NCBI GenBank assembly: GCA_951217055.1
Contig: OX578279.1
Location: forward strand, 25,818,173-25,882,172
Length of the DNA: 64,000 nucleotides
Source: Gerris lacustris
Lineage: Eukaryota; Arthropoda; Insecta; Hemiptera; Gerridae
Direction: 5' to 3'
Within the stretch, counting starts at the first letter, position 1. The number at the start of each line of letters is the position of its first letter. A model generated the notes under the pieces. The model was not told the DNA's origin. It did no database searches and saw only the letters and a list, made by a program, of their open reading frames with translations. The position numbers and the translations under genes were made by a program. Positions 50,571-63,060 of the stretch are shown one piece after another.

Positions 50571-52299
50571 TGTATAAGAATTTGAAGTAAATACTAGCTT
50601 AAAATAAATACTAGAGTAATTCATGTAAATTTAATACTACATATTTAACTTTTTAAAAAAGAAAACGTCAAATATTAAGATAATACGACATTAAGACTGT
50701 AGGGATCATTTACAAGAATGTAAAAAGTGACGTTAAAAAAACACAGAATATTAGAAAATCCTTGGAGAATGTAGCTTATCAATCGATCTCAAATGTCTTG
50801 AATAGCCCAATCTTGTCAATAGATCCCTACGCATTTTTTAAAAAAATATATACATATAAATCAGATTTTATAATACGTATTGAAGTTTATACAGATATAT
50901 TTATAATTTACAGAACAAAATAATAATAGGAATAGAACATGACTAATCCAACGATAATATTCTTTAAGAGATAAATAAGTTAGAAAAAAATATATATGAA
51001 TAAGAAATATATAATAAAATATAATTTAATTGTAACAAAAATATCATATCATATAAATAGTATGTTTTTTTTTTTTTATCAAGGTCTGAGTTGAAAAAGC
51101 AGAACAAAATAAATAATGTATACTTCTATATAATTTCATTATATTATTATTTTTTTACACAAGCAATAAAAAATCAAGTAAAATGATTATTTAGTTTTTA
51201 GGTAGGAAGTTACCAATTATATTAATAACAGGAAATCTATTTTTCATCTTATAAAAACAAGTACATTTTAAATAAAATATAATATACTGCGGAAGAATAT
51301 GACACAAGCAATATTGTTTTTAAGTTTAAAACAATATGTGTTTAAATTTACTCAAAAGTACAGTACCAAGTTCCCAGGTAAGAACGAAGAAAGTACCAAA
51401 AGGCTACTTTGAAAGAAATAAGTAACCTTTTTTCATTTTTTTTGTTTTTAAAGAATATGATTGTAAGGAGATTCTAAGCGGTAAAGGAGGAAGGGGCGCC
51501 CTTCCCACAGTTGTAATAGTTTCTTTTTGAACATAATATCTTTAGTATAATAACCGTCAATTGTAAGGTCAGTCATTAATGCATAATGACAATAATATTC
51601 ATATATAATAATTTGTATATATATATTCTTTTTTATAACCTTATGTTTTTAAACCTTGAGATAGTCCAAGGACGCCAGTTCCATTATAAAATAGTTATGA
51701 GTAAAGAAATAATTTTTTATAAGTAAGAAAACCCCGTAGTTTTTCTACAACTGTCTGCTTTGTGTCTAAAGATATTTTTCATTGTCTTTTTGAATCTTCC
51801 TCATTTTTTAAAAAAAAGCCTCCAGGGGGTTTATAATGCCTCAAAGGTACTTTTTGAGTACCCTCAAGAGAGGGCAATGGATAATGGGAATTTTTTTAAC
51901 TTTAGTTTTATACCTAATATCAAAATATGTTTCTTTTTTTTTTCTTTTTAGAAAGGGATATAAATGATCATATGTAGGAGATATGAAATGTAATATAAGT
52001 ACAAATGATTACTAGTTACCTTCCGTACTTACAAAAAAAAGGGATTTCTTTGAATACCTCAGTACATTTATAAAAGGAAAGAAAAAAATATTTATAAATA
52101 ATCATAGTAAAAATACGGGTTTGTTTCAACAAGAGACATATTTAGTGGAGATTAAAGTTTAAAATTAAAATAATCGAGGATAGAAGCATTGAAACCTAAC
52201 CTTTAAGATAAAAGAAAATAACAAAAAAAACTTAAGGGACAAAAAAGGGATAATGATGCTAGAATCTCTGTATATGTATTCTTACAATTTTAAAGAAAG
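50571..52299. other. AT-rich intergenic DNA, no gene supported
   Basis: A 63-codon Phe-rich frame at 51760-51951 is not convincing. GAAGGGGCGCCCTTCCC at 51490-51506 is a small GC-rich near-palindrome. Confidence 0.55.
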
Positions 52300-53110
52300 T
52301 AGTTTCATAGTACTTACTATTTTATAGCAAGTAGTAAAGGTATATGTTATAACTCTTACATAGTAAGGTTAACTTACATTGTATGTTGCATACTGTATAA
52401 TTTACTATGTAAATTTATACTATACTTTACTAATTCATAACACAACTTGGTATGTTATAGCTTATACATGTGTACTCAACTATGAACAGAATCTATATTT
52501 TACTTCTATATTATACAATATACATAATATGATGCTATACTAGGGTGGAAGTGCTATGATAAGTTATAGGAAAAATAGTGAGTAAAAGGTACTAAATGCT
52601 ATATTTATATTAAACAAACTATAAGAATCTATAGGAAGTAGTATAGTAAGATATATAGCATACACAGTTAGATTTTAAGACACTATTTATTAGATAGTAT
52701 AACATATGCTATATCATATAACCTATACTAAGTAGCATTTTATGACGAAGCATACAAAGATAATATACTATTATACTAGATGCTATATTATGAATATGGA
52801 ACAAAAAACTGTAATAGGTAATTAGATGCTAGGTACTAGATAATATTAATAGTATATTAAAATTATTGCCATAAATTCTCGCCTTATATAGCAAGCTATA
52901 AAATATACTATGTAAAACACTATATTTAAAACGATATTGACATAAACAAATTAAAAATACACCTATAATTACAAAATATTACGCCAAAAACGTAAAATAC
53001 ATATATTAATACAAAAATATATAGCATATACAATGAATATGAAGTAAGCTATAAAATATACTAAAGCTATAAATTACAAAACCTATAATACTTTTTAGTA
53101 AGTAGCATAC
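52300..53110. repeat. Degenerate CTATA-type low-complexity block
   Basis: About 800 bp in which short phrases such as GCTATA, TACTATA, TATAGCAT and AGTAGCAT recur many times in both orientations with irregular spacing. Examples are AGCTATAAAATATACTA near 52898 and 53048, and AAGTAGCATnnTATnA near 52731 and 53100. It could be a decayed short-period satellite. Unit length cannot be fixed by eye. Confidence 0.5.
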
Positions 53111-54576
<1,466 letters not shown>

Positions 54577-55160
54577 TATAGTCCAGGAGATGCAAAAAAG
54601 TGTCTGACTAACATCAAGCTAGAATTTTGTGTATAAGTAAATGTTTTGATGCCTTTTAAGATTATGTGGTCGGCTAAGTTCGTTTGCGGGACTTAGCTTG
54701 GCATTTGGCATTTGTAAAAAACAAACCAGTGGAGAGCAGCCATGTCCCGCCATTTTTGGTGGAAATTGCGATTTACATGATCCTGAGTACTAAATTAGTT
54801 AGTAGACAAAAAATCAAGTTGATGGTAATCTGTCATTTAATAGGTGATCGCTTTGATTTAGAGCAATTTTTTACTGACTAACCTATTAAGTGACGAACTA
54901 TCATCAACTTGATTTTTGATCTACTAACTAATTTTGTACTCAGGATCATGAAAATCACATTGTCCACCATAAAGGGTGGGACAGGGCCGTTCTCCACCGG
55001 TTTTTTTTTTTTTTTTTAAATGCCTATTGCCAAGCTATGTCCCGCAGATGAACTTAGCCGACTACATACCATTAAAAGGCACCAAAAGATTTACTTGTAC
55101 ACAAAATTCTAGCTTGATGTTAGTCACACACTTTTTTGCACACTATCTCCTGGACTATAA
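54577..55160. mobile_element. Hairpin MITE / fold-back element, 584 bp, arms about 270 bp
   Basis: The left arm (54577-54845) and right arm (54881-55160) are inverted copies, roughly 85-90 percent alike by eye, around a 35-bp loop. Shared blocks include TATAGTCCAGGAGAT at the ends, ACTAACATCAAGCTAGAATT, GTCGGCTAAGTTC, GGATCATG/CATGATCC and AAATCAAGTTGATG. The right arm has a T17 run (near 55001-55017) where the left has GTAAAAAACAAACC. Both ends abut TATA, which is compatible with a TA or TATA target duplication, but the flanks are too AT-rich to be sure. A 65-codon plus-strand frame lies inside the left arm and the start of a 131-codon frame in the right arm; neither is gene-like. Confidence 0.88.
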
Positions 55161-55393
55161 ACATATACAAAATATTCAAAACATAATCCGAATAATACCA
55201 AATAATCAAATTAGAATTTTTTTCCTTTATAAAAAAGAAGAGAGTGAGGATGTATTGAATAAGAGAGATATAGATTTCTTTCATTTTTTCACCATATCTC
55301 TTGTCATATTTTCTTTTTTGTTATTCATTAATATTATTATTTGTTTCTCCCTTGCAAAAGGTATATCCTGAGGGGATAAAGGTTTGTTTGTTG

Positions 55394-55396
<3 letters not shown>
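55161..55396. other. AT-rich intergenic DNA, no gene supported
   Basis: Short AT-rich link to the next TA tract. Confidence 0.6.

Positions 55397-55484
<88 letters not shown>
55397..55484. repeat. (TA)n microsatellite, about 88 bp
   Basis: Uninterrupted TA tract. The 89-codon frame crossing it (55301-55570) is mainly Tyr-Ile and is rejected. Confidence 0.97.
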
Positions 55485-55486
<2 letters not shown>

Positions 55487-55835
55487 CTCCTATACCCTTC
55501 AGTTTATGAGAGTGAGCTAGAAGGGAGAAGAGAGGTAAAGGTTCTTGATACGTATAGAAAATTAATGTGAATTCGTCGATTGGCTTTGTTTGTTGGCCGG
55601 TATCATTACTCTTTCCTGGACTGACAGGGAACCGAGGGGGTTCCCTCTACCTCTTCCTCCCACTCCATCACAAAAGTATTGTCTCTTCATTTATTTACTT
55701 ATATTAATGATGCAAACTGGGACTGTTATTATTATGAAACTCGGCTCTCTACCCCCTTCCACCTTCACCCTAGTCCTTTCGTTCCTCATTCCAAACCGTA
55801 CGGACTACGGACCTCCCTTTTAAAATAACAACCAG
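55485..55835. other. Less AT-rich island
   Basis: AGTGAGCTAGAAGGGAGAAG near 55511, GACAGGGAACCGAGGGGGTT near 55622, and pyrimidine-rich CTACCCCCTTCCACCTTCAC near 55749. The 77-codon frame 55590-55823 is Leu/Pro-rich with no recognised domain. Confidence 0.4.
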
Positions 55836-56203
55836 TAAAAAAAGAAAAAAAAAAAATATTAAAAAAAATATATATATCCTTTTTGTAAAAGCTTTTACTA
55901 ATGTTGAATTAAAAATAGGATTTTTTTTCTTTTGGGGGGGGGGGGGGGCATTTCTAAATAGTACTCAAATAAATATAAAAAACCCCTGGATACTCAATTT
56001 GTTACAACAAAGTAAGTATAAATAAGTTAAAATTTGTGAATGACAATCAAGAAACGTAGTTGGATGTATATTCTAAAATAATTCAGGTTCAGTTATTTCG
56101 AAAAAAAAGAAATATGCGTGTTTAAAAATAAAGTAATATTGGGAATTTAAAAATATAGAATTTGGAAACCTGAATTTTTTTGGAAACTTCCGTTGTCCAA
56201 TTT
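55836..56203. other. AT-rich intergenic DNA with a G15 run
   Basis: A run of 15 G at 55934-55948 follows a T/C stretch. The rest is AT-rich. Confidence 0.7.
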
Positions 56204-56282
56204 TAATAATTCTCAGAATAAATGGAAGAATCTGTAATAATTCTGAGGATAATTGGAAGGATCTGCAATAATTCTAAGGATA
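56204..56282. repeat. 31-bp minisatellite, about 2.5 units
   Basis: AATAATTCTGAGGATAATTG followed by GAAGGATCTGC is repeated two and a half times with a few substitutions. The unit length equals that of the array at 741-957, but the sequences are unrelated. Confidence 0.9.
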
Positions 56283-56509
56283 AAATAGAGAAGAGTTGAA
56301 GTAGGTAACTCTTTTTCGCTAACTTGATTGATGAGTGAATGAATGCTTCAAATTTGACAATAATGGATCAAACATTGGTCCCTGTCCACCATTTTTATTC
56401 CTAGAATGGCCTTTTAGTGTTAGATAGATTTGCAGCAATAAAAAAAAATGCTATTAGTTTGAGTATGTAATGACAAGATACCCGTTATTCTTTCCGCTTA
56501 AAATAATTA
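56283..56509. other. AT-rich intergenic DNA, no gene seen
   Basis: Nothing recognisable. Confidence 0.6.
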
Positions 56510-56663
56510 TTTTAATTTAAATCAAATTATAATTATTATTTACTACGGGAAACAGACAGTGAAAAATACACTCCCGCGCCGGGATTTGAACCACGGGTCT
56601 CCTGTATTTTTCACTGTCTGTTTCCCGTAGTAAATAATAATTATAATTTGATTTAAATTAAAA
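56510..56663 (-). repeat. Perfect 61-bp inverted repeat with tRNA-like loop
   Basis: The left arm (56510-56570) and right arm (56603-56663) are exact reverse complements over 61 bp, including TACTACGGGAAACAGACAGT and GAAAAATACA. The 32-bp loop, read on the minus strand, is GGAGACCCGTGGTTCAAATC CCGGCGCGGGAG. It contains GGTTCAAATCC, matching a tRNA T-loop / RNA polymerase III B-box, and GGCGCGGGAG like an acceptor-stem strand. The T-stem would have two mismatches, and no D-arm or anticodon arm fits, because the rest is the hairpin stem. It is therefore a tRNA fragment in a palindrome rather than a tRNA gene. Perfect arms imply recent origin, strong conversion, or an assembly artefact. Confidence 0.9.
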
Positions 56664-57237
56664 TTTAAACTTTCCGTAGTATGAAAACTACCAAAAACTT
56701 AAAAATTGAATAATTATTTTATAAAAAATAATCACAGTTCGTTACCAGAACATAAAACATAGAATTTAGGACATTATTTGGAAATAAGTACCTACAATGT
56801 AATTTTAAATATCTAAAATACCGATATATCACAATAATGAAAAATTACCTTTCAAATTAAAATGATACACGAACTGTTTCCAAACAAAAATTATAATAAA
56901 TAAATTTAAAAAATAAAAATAAAAACAACAATATGGGTCTAACAGCAACACAAGTATAGTTCCTTTCACAACGAACCTAACATGTACTTAATATATAAAA
57001 TATACATATAAATAAATACAACAGAGAAAATAAACCATAAAAAAGAACATAACTAGGGAATATAACGACTTTATTATGCATATTAGTCCACTCTTACTTG
57101 TACTATTTGAACTCTATTTTCTACATCTTTATAATAAATTACAATGAAATGAAACAGAAAATAAAAGTAATAAAAACAACAACGATGAGAGAGAACTTCG
57201 TAAATTATACTTTATTTATAATGTTATTATATATATA

Positions 57238-57240
<3 letters not shown>
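56664..57240. other. AT-rich intergenic DNA, no gene supported
   Basis: AT-rich. A 73-codon frame (57098-57319) runs into the TA tract and is rejected. Confidence 0.6.
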
Positions 57241-57298
<58 letters not shown>

Positions 57299-57349
57299 TG
57301 TTTTAAATGTAAAACTTAGAAGTATATATTGTTTTTATATAAATAATGT

Positions 57350-57436
<87 letters not shown>
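57241..57436. repeat. Two adjacent (TA)n microsatellites
   Basis: TA tracts at 57241-57296 and about 57352-57436 are separated by 55 bp of AT-rich non-repetitive sequence. The second is followed by a short ACACACACAC. Confidence 0.95.
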
Positions 57437-57439
<3 letters not shown>

Positions 57440-57665
57440 ACATACACACACACAACGAAATAACAACCATTGGTCAGGTGCATTAATCAAAATATATGAG
57501 GCAAGGAGGAGAGGGAAAGGGGCAAGGACGAATATTGCACTATAAAGCAGGCAAGAGAGGGCAAGTGAGTGTTAGGGGGATGTAAAAACAGAACAAAAAC
57601 CCAGAGCAATAAAAACCCTGGCCGTGAAGCAAGAGAGAGGGGTAGAGGAGTTTTATATTTTAATA
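57437..57665 (+). other. Purine-rich patch
   Basis: The + strand is G/A-rich (GGCAAGGAGGAGAGGGAAAG, AGAGAGGGGTAGAGGAG), with AGGCAAG repeated. The 69-codon minus-strand frame 57487-57696 is a polypyrimidine shadow. Confidence 0.55.
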
Positions 57666-59989
57666 AGCATAACTCTTCCAATATAATGTGAAACACTAAA
57701 GCCTATATACATTTAATATAAATGTGAACCACCCGTGAATTATAGGGCAGTTAAATTTATTTTGGACAAAAAAATAAAATGTGGAAAGAAGAGGTGGTAA
57801 AGAATCGTAAAAAAAAACATAGGAACCAACTCGAAACGAATATATATATATTATAAATTATACGTATATACTGCATGTGAGAAATAAAACAAACTATATA
57901 TATAGGTAACCAATACAGTACAACGGTATCTTTCTGCTAGATGCATCGTAATCTAGGGAAAATTTAGAAAATTTCACTCTAGGGTTTGAGGGTCGCCCTT
58001 GCGAGACTGACTTTAGTGTCAAATTATTTATTTTTAGTTTAGTGTCTACTTTTGTTTAATTAGAAAAATATCAATTTATTTATGTGTACATTAATTATTA
58101 AATAACGTTTCATCAAAATCAACTATAGCAGAGGAAAAGGATATTTCAATCATCGGGAAAAATTTAAATTTCGGTACACACTGGTGGACCATTGACGTGC
58201 ACCAAATGCAAATTTGAATAGGCATAAGTTGAACTTGGATACATGACTAGCTACTTGAATTTGCATGGTTAGGCATCACAAATCATGGTCATTTCGAGAA
58301 GACGAAAAGTATATTATCCCCTGCCTTATAAAAAAGGGAAAATATTTAATAAACAATCACGTAAAAAAGGTAAGGCGGAATGAAGCAATAATTTAAATTA
58401 ATAAGAAATAATCACACTTCATTATCTATGAGGTAAGTAATTGACCAAATAATAACCGAAATAAACTAAATAATTGAAATAAAAAAAAAAAACGAAAACA
58501 GAATTAAGTGTCGTAGAGATGTTTTTTATTATTATATTATATTTTCTGATCATTACGAAGAAAAGCTCACATTTTTCCAGGATATGTGCCTCTTGTAATT
58601 ATTGAAATAAAATATTTTTTTAAACTTTAGCTTGATTCCCAAGAATAATTATGTATACAGTCCTAAATATTAAAATTTTACCTCTATAATAATAATTTGT
58701 ATATACTAAGAAATTTAAAGTATTCTGAGAAAATGAAACTTAATCGTCAGTCTTTAAGTGGTTTGCTATTGAGCAATGTACACTTACCTATGTTTAGATT
58801 TAAATAATAATTTATTATTGTTAGTTAAATAGAACATATTTTGAATTATTAATGTTATTTTGTCCCTACAATAATTTAATTGGTTAAATTATTGTAATAA
58901 AGTTATTATAAATAAATTAAATAAACAATTTAAACTTAATAGGTATTATTTTTTTAGAACATATTTATTTTGAATATATTCATTTTAAGTAGAAACACTG
59001 ATAAAAATAAATTATTAGACTGTTACAGTTATGATACTCGATATCATTATCAGTTGTTACGATTTAAATGAAAATACATTTTCAAAGATTCGAATGTACA
59101 CCTGACAATTTCATCTTATATACCTAATCAAATATATGTCGTTTTATTTACTTTTTTTCAAGAAATAATATCAACTAAGTTCTAAATACATATTGGAAAT
59201 CATCCTGTCATTTTCAACAGTTATTTCTACAATTTCTAAATTGGTTGACTAAATTACTATGTAATTCGATGATCGTAACATCTTCTATAATTAACTTTTA
59301 CCCAAAAAGTCAGTTAAGATTACCGATGAAATCATTAATTTAATGAATCTTCAACAAAAAAATTACAGCTTACAATAACTGATTTTTTTTTACTTAAAAA
59401 AAAGCTTTTTATGTCACATATTTTTTTATTCTTCAATTATTTAAGTCCTAATTATTATAAACATACTTAGTATACTAAGATTTTTATTTTTTATTTATTT
59501 TTTTTTTTTTTACGTCTGTTTATTTATTATTAGTTCGACTTAATTTTAACTAAGATGTTGAAAAAAAGGATTGTCGTATCATTATATTAATTTTTTGATG
59601 TAGTTTCTGATAAAATTAGTATTGATTGATTTTTCATAAAAGTTGTTAGAAATTATTTTTTAGGATTTAGTAAACTAAAATACCTAATTTTTAGCAAATT
59701 TAAGTGATATAATTTTAAAACAATTTTTTAATTAAATAGGGAGTTACAGTAATTATGATTTTTTTAACGTGTTCATTATAATTTGGTTTATTATTATGGG
59801 CATTTGACAGCTAATTAGGTTTGATGAAATTCGAGGTCAAATACTTGATTTTTACTTTTTAAGATACGTATTATATATTATAAAGAGAAAGTATTATGGC
59901 GGCGTAATTTTTTATTTTTTTGAGAATTTATTGGATTTTCACTTTTTAAGGCACTCTGAGTCTAAAAAAGGGATTTTTAGAAAATGTCA
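57666..59989. other. AT-rich intergenic DNA, no gene seen
   Basis: More than 2 kb of AT-rich sequence. A small hairpin ACAATAATTTAA...TTAAATTATTGT lies at 58868-58895, and 57950-58330 is modestly more complex. No open frame reaches a notable length. Confidence 0.6.
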
Positions 59990-60130
59990 GTCGCCTGTGC
60001 AGACACGCGGAACCTTATTTACTGGACTGATTTTGATTAAATTTGGCATACATGTTCAAGAAATAAATTAAAGCTTTACATTGAAGAAAACATTCTATAG
60101 CGTTGTCCAATTAAACGCGAATTAGACCAT
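59990..60130 (-). mobile_element. Probable retroelement-type tail fragment
   Basis: GCAGACACGCGGAACC and TTTGATTAAATTTGGCATAC on the + strand. Its reverse complement reads GCCAAATTTAATCAAAATCA, the same class of motif as in the dispersed repeat, but the flanks differ. It is therefore a separate family. Boundaries are approximate. Confidence 0.4.
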
Positions 60131-60743
60131 ATAAATTGATTTCCCAGGAAAAATCTAGTTCTTGAGAAAATAGCTATAAGTAATTGCAATATGAGTGAAT
60201 GTTAAATTCTCGGCAGGAGAGGATAAAATTTAGATAAAATGTTCAATATTAATTAAATTTAACCACAAAAAACCAAAACAAATAATAAATGGAAAAGACT
60301 GGACGAATTTACTATTACTTTTATTTTTATATAAGAAAGTTAAGCATGTATTTTTGAAAAAAAATCTATACTTTAAGAGTTATAATAAGTGGTGTTAATA
60401 TCCTCATCAGATAAATTAATACTTAGTACAACAATTAAGTTGGCGCCATACATTGGCTATGAAACATCGAATTATAGCATAATTACACAATAATTATTTT
60501 CTATATCTAAAGAGCTTACTTGATTTTATTAGGCAAGAATCATAATAGGAAGGAGAATATAAAAATAATTCTGTAACTAAAGATTAATCATAGTTTAAGG
60601 TCTATTAAATTATTGAGAGTAACAAAAACAGTTATACTCGTGTTCTCTCACACAGTTGAAAACTATGATCTCCAGACTCCAGATTAATGTGGAGATATCT
60701 GGCCTAGCACAATACTGAAGCAAGAATTAAAGGCACTTCTTGA
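60131..60743. other. AT-rich intergenic DNA, no gene seen
   Basis: AT-rich. GATCTCCAGACTCCAGATTA near 60668 is a short internal repeat. No gene. Confidence 0.6.
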
Positions 60744-60943
60744 GATTGTTACTCCCTTTATAAAAAAAACACAAAAAAAAACACAGGGGAATAACAATCA
60801 AAAGAAGGTACACGGAATGTTCTTCTTTAGACTGTTACTCCCCTATAAAAACAGAAATTTGATATTTCTTTGTCTCAAAGTACATTAGACTAAGCATCCA
60901 GCATCCCTTTGTCTTAATAGTTATTTAGTCATAGGGGAGTAAC
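60744..60943. repeat. Double inverted repeat built on GTTACTCCC
   Basis: Four copies of one short sequence in alternating orientation: GATTGTTACTCCC (60744-60756), GGGGAATAACAATC (60786-60799), GTTACTCCCCTAT (60834-60846) and ATAGGGGAGTAAC (60931-60943). The third and fourth are perfect 13-bp complements; the first and second match over about 12 of 13. It could be two tandem mini-hairpin elements or remnants of nested insertion. Confidence 0.8.
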
Positions 60944-62399
60944 AATTTAAAAAAGTACCGAATTAAAAGTAAGCCCTTTCTTAACTAGTAATTATTTCTA
61001 TCTTTTAAAGAAAAATGTGTATATGAAACAGTAATCTACATCGTATAATATTAACATTCGACAAAAGGATAAAGAAAAGTACATAGATTTCTTCATATAA
61101 ATTTCACATTGATTATTCCCACAGCGTAAAAATAAAAAAAAAATATTTAAAAAATGAGACAGAACATTTATTTACAAATTGACTTATGGTCTTTATAAAA
61201 AGATTTTTGTATTTTGTAAGTTGTGTTGCCGAGGGCTAAGACGAGACAAGAAATGGTGTGGGAAGAAGTTGTCAGATTAATGACTTTACATCACTCAATA
61301 TAGTATTCTGGAGTTCTACTACATCAACAGAGAAAAAAACTCTTCAATCAAAACCGATACAGTACACTCAAATTTATTCTACAAACACTCAAAACTATAT
61401 ACATATATATATATTATTTTTTTTTAAAAAAAAGAAGAGACCTTTCGTTAGGACTAACATCTGCCACATTGTAATAGCTAAAGGCAAAAAGTAAGAAATC
61501 AAGAAAAAAAATTACTAAAAATAAAAAATAAATATTACACATTATTAATAACCTAATATTAATTTAATTTTTTTTAAAACATATAACTCTTAGGTATTGT
61601 ATATATATATATTCATTTTTAAAAAAATAACGATTGATGAACCACAAAGAAACAAAAAAAAAATAATATTAAGGGTTCCATCAAAAATTAGATTTTTTTA
61701 TTAATGATTATAATCAATAAAATATATATGTACATTTAAAAAAAATAATAAAATTTTATTCTTAAGTTATTATATAATATATTTTAACATCCTTTCTTAC
61801 ACGGACAGATATAAATAGAACTATTAAAAAATTATAATAATAATTTAACTTTAAAAAAAAAAAAAAAAAATACTTTAGGTAAGAAATAAGTGAATAGATG
61901 TAAAATTGTTTAAGAATTCTTTTGTAATTAAACCTGATAAATTGTAAATTTACTTATAGTTGACTCAATCCTCATTGGCAAATATTTTATAGGGGCCAAT
62001 TTCGACCACTTTAACCAACCATCATTGAGAAATTGATTGGTTTAATATTAATTATAAGTCTAAGTAATATTATGGTTAATAAATACCTTGTAAAATAAGC
62101 TACTTAATACTAATGAATTAGGTATTTTCACTAGCTTTCTAAACTATAAGGTTTTTTCTTATTCTAAATGAGCCTTTTTAGTTATTTTTTTTTTTTTAAT
62201 AAACAAATTTAAAATAAATAAAAAACTAATATATTATACTACCTACTACTTATTAATATTGTGTAAACAATATGTGTGTTGCTGTAGTTATTTAAGATGA
62301 ATTTGTAGTGACAAAGATGACAAGATTCGGTTCTCTAGATATCTTTACTAAATGAGTTCAATGATTTGGTTGGAAAGGATACGAAATCCAATAAACTAT
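60944..62399. other. AT-rich intergenic DNA, no gene supported
   Basis: Includes a 78-codon frame (61258-61494) with no recognised domain and an A18 run at 61853-61870. Nothing else. Confidence 0.6.
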
Positions 62400-63060
62400 C
62401 GGAATAATACATAAGTTAGACATTGGGCTGAGACAATAGAAGAGACCGCAGACTGGTAGAGTTTCAGTCCGCTATTTGACCAAACCAAACCTATGGGTTC
62501 AAACACCGGGAGTATTTGTACATTAGCGGGTACTATAAGGGAGGTGGATACACTGTTAGAAAGGGGGGAGGGGGATACTAAACAATTATTCTATACATTG
62601 GACATTACCCATGCTGACGATAGAATGTACCGTCAATCCACCGGTTGTTTGTTCGACGGACACCGTCAATTATTCACAAGACTATCTCGGAATCTCCTAT
62701 ACATATATTCCTAGCTTCACCCACACGGAGCACAAGGCCTCCCTCTCGCCCGGTTATCGATTAGCCAAATACACAAGAGGACCAGGGGAGAAGCAAACTA
62801 AACGACATTATACATTAATTAAGCATCTAACTCGTATCCTAAACAGCCGAGTGAGACAGGGCTCGACGCTAAGGGAAACATATGTATAAAGTTACAAATG
62901 CCCATGCATTATTGAAATCCGTTCGGGTCGGGAGAGAAGGCCGGAGGGGGTGGGCTTTGCCTCGGTTCTGACAAGGAGAAGGAAAGATGCATTAGTAACT
63001 CCTCTTCCTCTTACAGCAGGGGCCTCTGGAAACCATCCTCTCCACTTTACATCATGCAAC
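62400..63060. other. Less AT-rich block with two overlapping open frames
   Basis: The longest stretch of balanced, non-repetitive sequence in the window. Plus-strand frames of 73 codons (62493-62714) and 92 codons (62611-62889) overlap in different frames, so at most one could be real. The first has acidic/mixed composition (TIREVDTLLERGEGDTK), the second is basic and polar. I recognise no family. The segment 62920-63050 (GGTCGGGAGAGAAGGCCGGA, then GGGCCTCTGGAAACC) is GC-rich. It could hold an exon or a 5' regulatory region, or be a conserved non-coding element. This is the block I would test first for a gene. Confidence 0.4.

Noticed and set aside
54976..55371. 131-codon open frame
   Set aside because: It begins in the right arm of the hairpin element, includes a poly-Phe stretch from the T17 run, and then continues into AT-rich sequence. 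No domain is visible.
62440..62520. Possible tRNA 3' end (GGGTTCAAACACCGG)
   Set aside because: The T-loop is one base off consensus, and no matching 5' half or acceptor stem is present.
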